From the NCBI GenBank assembly GCA_021788795.1, contig JAJYKG010000121.1:1-6660 (forward strand): a stretch of 6,660 nucleotides of DNA, in the 5' to 3' direction. Source of the DNA: Thermoplasmata archaeon (GTDB lineage: Archaea; Thermoplasmatota; Thermoplasmata; RBG-16-68-12). A model generated the notes under the pieces. That model saw nothing but the letters and a program-made list of their open reading frames with translations. It made no database searches and was not told the DNA's origin. Positions 4,351-6,660 of the stretch are shown piece after piece (the first letter of the stretch is position 1; each line of letters begins with the position of its first letter). Both the position numbers and the translations under genes were made by a program.

Positions 4351-5295
4351 ATGGCGGACATCCAGTTCCTGCTCATAGGGTTGGTGTACTCCGGCATCAT
4401 CCTGCTGGGGGCCCTCGGGGTCTCCTTGATTTACGGCGTCAAGCGGTTCGCGAATTTCGCCCACGGGGACCTCATGACGCTCGGGGCGTACATGGCCCTC
4501 TTCGGGGTGGGGCTGTTCGGCGGCAACATGCTCGTGGGCGTCCTCTTCTCCTTCGTCGTGCTCGCGTTCGTGGGGATCGTGCTCGAGGTCCTCATCTTCG
4601 GGCGGCTGGAGAACCGCGGCCCCATCGCGCCCCTGATCGCATCCGTGGGTGTGTCCCTCGTGCTGCAGAACGTCGTGAACCTTGTCTTCTCGACCCAGAT
4701 CAAGAACTACCCCGTGCCGCTCGTGGACAACTGGTACTTCGGTCCCTTCTTCCTGAACCCGATCCGCGGGCTAATCCCGCTGGTGGCCGGCTACGGCGCG
4801 GCGCTCGCCCTCCTGCTCCTCCTGCGCTTCACGAAACTCGGGAAGGCGATGCGCGCGGCCGCGGACAATCTCGACCTGGCTCGGACGAGCGGCGTGAACA
4901 CCCGCGCGGTCTACTTCAGCACCTGGGCCCTGGCCTCGGTCCTCGCGGCCGCGGGAGGCGTCATGCTGGGCCTCAACACGGACCTCACCCCGACGATGGG
5001 GTTCACGGTGCTCCTCGTCCTCTTCGCGGCGGTCATCCTCGGCGGCATCGGGTCCGTGGCCGGGTCCGCCGTGGGCGCTCTCGTCATCGGCATCACGTAT
5101 GCCCTCTTCTACCCGTTCGCGATCCAGTTCAACGTCAGCACCCAGTGGTTCCTCGCCGTCCCGTTCGGGCTGATGGTCTTGATGCTCATCTTCCGGCCGT
5201 GGGGCCTCCTGGGGAAGCCCGTGGGGCGCGAGACGCGCTCCGTGCTGACGGACCTGCGGGAGACCTTCCACATGGTGTTCGGGAGGCGGGACTAG
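4351..5295 (+). CDS. livH: Branched-chain amino acid ABC transporter permease LivH
   Basis: A 314-residue permease of the hydrophobic amino acid uptake (HAAT) family, forming with LivM the membrane channel of a LivHMGF-type importer. The order of motifs is typical: hydrophobic start (6-29), then the signature RFANFAHGDLMTLGAY (32-47), alternating TM segments, the cytoplasmic ATPase-coupling loop TKLGKAMRAAADNLDLARTSGVN (161-183), ILGGIGSVAGSAVGALVIG (229-247) and the terminal FRPWGLLGKP (281-290). After that a hydrophilic tail of about 25 residues extends to the stop, slightly longer than usual. The ATG at 4351 has a strong Shine-Dalgarno. It is the first gene of the operon in this window, with livM 31 nt downstream. 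The substrate is most likely leucine, isoleucine or valine, but HAAT permeases also carry other amino acids, amides or urea, and no binding protein is present here to decide. Confidence 0.94.
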   Translation: MADIQFLLIGLVYSGIILLGALGVSLIYGVKRFANFAHGDLMTLGAYMALFGVGLFGGNMLVGVLFSFVVLAFVGIVLEVLIFGRLENRGPIAPLIASVGVSLVLQNVVNLVFSTQIKNYPVPLVDNWYFGPFFLNPIRGLIPLVAGYGAALALLLLLRFTKLGKAMRAAADNLDLARTSGVNTRAVYFSTWALASVLAAAGGVMLGLNTDLTPTMGFTVLLVLFAAVILGGIGSVAGSAVGALVIGITYALFYPFAIQFNVSTQWFLAVPFGLMVLMLIFRPWGLLGKPVGRETRSVLTDLRETFHMVFGRRD

Positions 5296-5326
5296 GGCGT
5301 TCGACCCCGGCCTCTTCTCGGCCGAC

Positions 5327-6331
5327 GTGGCGTTCTTCGTGTCCTTCTCCTGCATCTACGCCATCCTGGCGATCGGCCTGGACCTCCAGTGGGGCTACGG
5401 TGGCATGTTCAACGCGGGCGTCGCGGGGTTCTGGGCCATCGGCGCGTATACGGCGGCCATCCTCACGACGCCGCCGAGCCCGCCGAACGTCTTCGGGTAT
5501 CCTGGCCACCTGGGAGGTTTCGGGCTTCTCTTCCCTCGGATCGGGGCGTTCCAGACCTCCGTCCTCGTCGGCATGGGCGGAGCCATGGTGCTGGCCGCGG
5601 TCTTCGGCTTCCTCATCGCCGTGCCCACGCTGCGGCTCCGGGAGGACTACCTGGCCATCGCGACGCTGGGACTCGCGGAGATCATCTCGATCACCCTCCA
5701 GAACTGGCAGCCCGTGACCGCAGGCATGTTCGACATCTTCTCGATCCCGCGTCCCTTCGACTTCCCGGGGCAGTTCGTGTTGACCGAGGTCACCTTCTCC
5801 GCCTTCGTCGTGGTGATCCTCGCGGTCGTCTACTTCCTGTTCGAGCGGATGTCCCGGTCCCCGTGGGGGCGCGTCCTGCGCGCTGTGCGGGAGGACGAGG
5901 ACGCCGCCATGGTGCTCGGGAAGAACAGCTTCGCGCTCAAGATGCAGTCCTTCGTGATCGGCTGCGCCCTCATGGGGCTCGCGGGCGCGCTCTTCGCGTA
6001 CTTCCAGAGGACGATCGACCCCCTCAGCGACTTCACCGCCCTGGACACGTTCTTCATCTGGACGGTCGTCTTCGTGGGCGGCAGCGGCAACCACAAGGGT
6101 GCCATCGCGGGCGCGTTCGTGTTCTACTTCCTGTTCTGGTTCGGGACGCACGCGAAGGACTGGCTCGGCGTGCCCGCGGCCTGGTCGACCGTCGCGATCT
6201 ACGTCACGTACATCGGCATCGGGGTCGTCTTGATCCTCCTCGTCCTCTTCCGGCCGAGGGGACTCTTTCCGGAGCCACGGAAGGTCTCCCGGCGCCCCCG
6301 GATCGTCCTTGGGGGGCGGGGCGGCTCATGA
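5327..6331 (+). CDS. livM: Branched-chain amino acid ABC transporter permease LivM
   Basis: The second HAAT permease, 334 residues from a GTG start. Family signatures include IYAILAIGLDLQWGYGGMFN (10-29), FWAIGAYTAAIL (35-46), LRLREDYLAIATLGLAEII (102-120), the coupling loop GRVLRAVREDEDAAMVLGKN (181-200), FVGGSGNHKGAIAGAF (249-264) and the C-terminal FRPRGLFPE (308-316). A Pro/Gly-rich loop (48-72) sits between early TM helices. The GTG at 5327 is the first possible ATG/GTG/TTG start after an in-frame stop at 5246, yet it has no Shine-Dalgarno. It also begins directly in the hydrophobic segment that in relatives is usually preceded by another 20-40 residues including a hydrophobic helix. A GGGAGGCGGG run at 5281-5290, at the end of livH, is too far away to serve it. 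Translation may be coupled to livH or use an unusual start. The stop overlaps the livG ATG (ATGA). Confidence 0.92.
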   Translation: MAFFVSFSCIYAILAIGLDLQWGYGGMFNAGVAGFWAIGAYTAAILTTPPSPPNVFGYPGHLGGFGLLFPRIGAFQTSVLVGMGGAMVLAAVFGFLIAVPTLRLREDYLAIATLGLAEIISITLQNWQPVTAGMFDIFSIPRPFDFPGQFVLTEVTFSAFVVVILAVVYFLFERMSRSPWGRVLRAVREDEDAAMVLGKNSFALKMQSFVIGCALMGLAGALFAYFQRTIDPLSDFTALDTFFIWTVVFVGGSGNHKGAIAGAFVFYFLFWFGTHAKDWLGVPAAWSTVAIYVTYIGIGVVLILLVLFRPRGLFPEPRKVSRRPRIVLGGRGGS

Positions 6332-6660
6332 TCCTCGAGGTGGAGGGCGTCACGAAGGGCTTCGGGGGGATTCGCGCCGTGGACCGGTGCAGCCTCGGGG
6401 TCCAGGAGAAATCGATCACTGCGCTCATCGGACCCAACGGCGCGGGGAAGTCGACGCTGTTCAACCTCGTGGCGGGCGTCTACGCGCCCGACGAGGGCGC
6501 GATCCGGTTCCGGGGTGATCGCATCGACGGACTGCCCCCCTACGAGATGGCGGCGCGCGGCCTCGTGAAGACCTTCCAGATCCCCCGCGAGTTCGGCGCC
6601 CTCACCGTCCTTGAGAACGTCATGGTGGCCGCACCCGAGCAACCCGGGGAGCGCCCGTTC
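6328..6660 (+). CDS. livG: Branched-chain amino acid ABC transporter ATP-binding protein LivG (N-terminal part)
   Basis: The first 111 residues of an ABC ATPase, open at the window end. The ATG overlaps the livM stop in an ATGA, so the two are translationally coupled. A G-rich run at 6311-6322 lies just upstream. Visible motifs are Walker A GPNGAGKST (35-43) and the Q-loop KTFQIPREF (81-89, Q84) followed by LTVLENVMVAA (92-102), which is the LivG pattern. LivF usually has a shorter 'G...VPE.R.IF..LTV.ENL' Q-loop region, so LivG is preferred. The signature motif, Walker B and H-loop lie beyond the window. It would power import through LivH and LivM, and a livF gene is expected next. Confidence 0.93.
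   Translation, partial: MILEVEGVTKGFGGIRAVDRCSLGVQEKSITALIGPNGAGKSTLFNLVAGVYAPDEGAIRFRGDRIDGLPPYEMAARGLVKTFQIPREFGALTVLENVMVAAPEQPGERPF

Noticed and set aside
2970..4400. Minus-strand frame of 476 codons across marC, trmI and the liv promoter
   Set aside because: Composition is Arg/Pro/Gly-rich and it is a shifted reading of marC and trmI, both of which have clear family motifs in another frame.
4176..5717. Plus-strand frame of 513 codons overlapping trmI, livH and livM
   Set aside because: It is a shadow frame crossing two convincing permease genes; no domain is recognisable, and an ATG within it at 4275 merely runs on in the wrong frame through livH.
5186..6151. Minus-strand frame of 321 codons opposite livM
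   Set aside because: It is highly charged Glu/Arg/His low complexity, as expected for the antisense of a membrane protein gene in GC-rich DNA.
1..6660. Defence system, CRISPR array, mobile element or biosynthetic cluster
   Set aside because: No repeat array, transposase, integrase, nuclease, toxin-antitoxin pair or cluster-type enzymes can be seen; the genes are conserved housekeeping or transport types with uniform base composition.
1..6660. Oligo-T terminators
   Set aside because: I saw no T-tract of five or more placed at a gene end on either strand, so none was annotated.

Overview
The window looks like a GC-rich archaeal chromosome segment, most plausibly from an uncultured euryarchaeal or Thermoplasmatota-like lineage (the lineage is inference). 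Support: several genes are preceded by AT-rich TATA-like boxes with a purine-rich BRE-like element, standing out in otherwise very GC-rich DNA; the tRNA m1A methyltransferase is of the archaeal TrmI type; there is a short stand-alone PRC-barrel protein; and purS is a separate small gene. No mobile element, CRISPR array, tRNA, rRNA or obvious foreign island is visible.

Layout. Positions 20-316 (+): small NIPSNAP-like alpha/beta-barrel protein. 416-1435 (+): AAA+ ATPase with an N-terminal Cys/His zinc-binding motif, with its own TATA box and a structured leader. 1445-1738 (-): PurS, convergent with the ATPase and separated from it by 9 nt. 1882-2403 (+): two-TM membrane protein with a bacterial-type PH domain, divergent from purS across a 143-nt region holding promoters for both directions. 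2491-2733 (+): PRC-barrel protein. 2762-3430 (-): MarC-family membrane protein, convergent with the PRC gene across a 28-nt gap that contains a GC-rich hairpin. 3437-4192 (-): TrmI, immediately upstream of marC and probably in one operon with it. 4351-6660 (+): the livH, livM and livG genes of a branched-chain amino acid (HAAT) type ABC importer, with livG cut by the window end. The periplasmic/extracellular binding protein and the second ATPase (LivF) are not in the window and may lie downstream.

The genes are mainly housekeeping or conserved-accessory. No clearly new biological system is visible. The points most worth a second look are the zinc-motif AAA+ ATPase of unknown partner, two competing hairpins around its ribosome binding site, a perfect inverted repeat bracketing the TATA box of the PH-domain gene, a recurring GAAAG-N2-AT promoter element, the probable TTG start of trmI, and the oddly short, Shine-Dalgarno-less start of livM.
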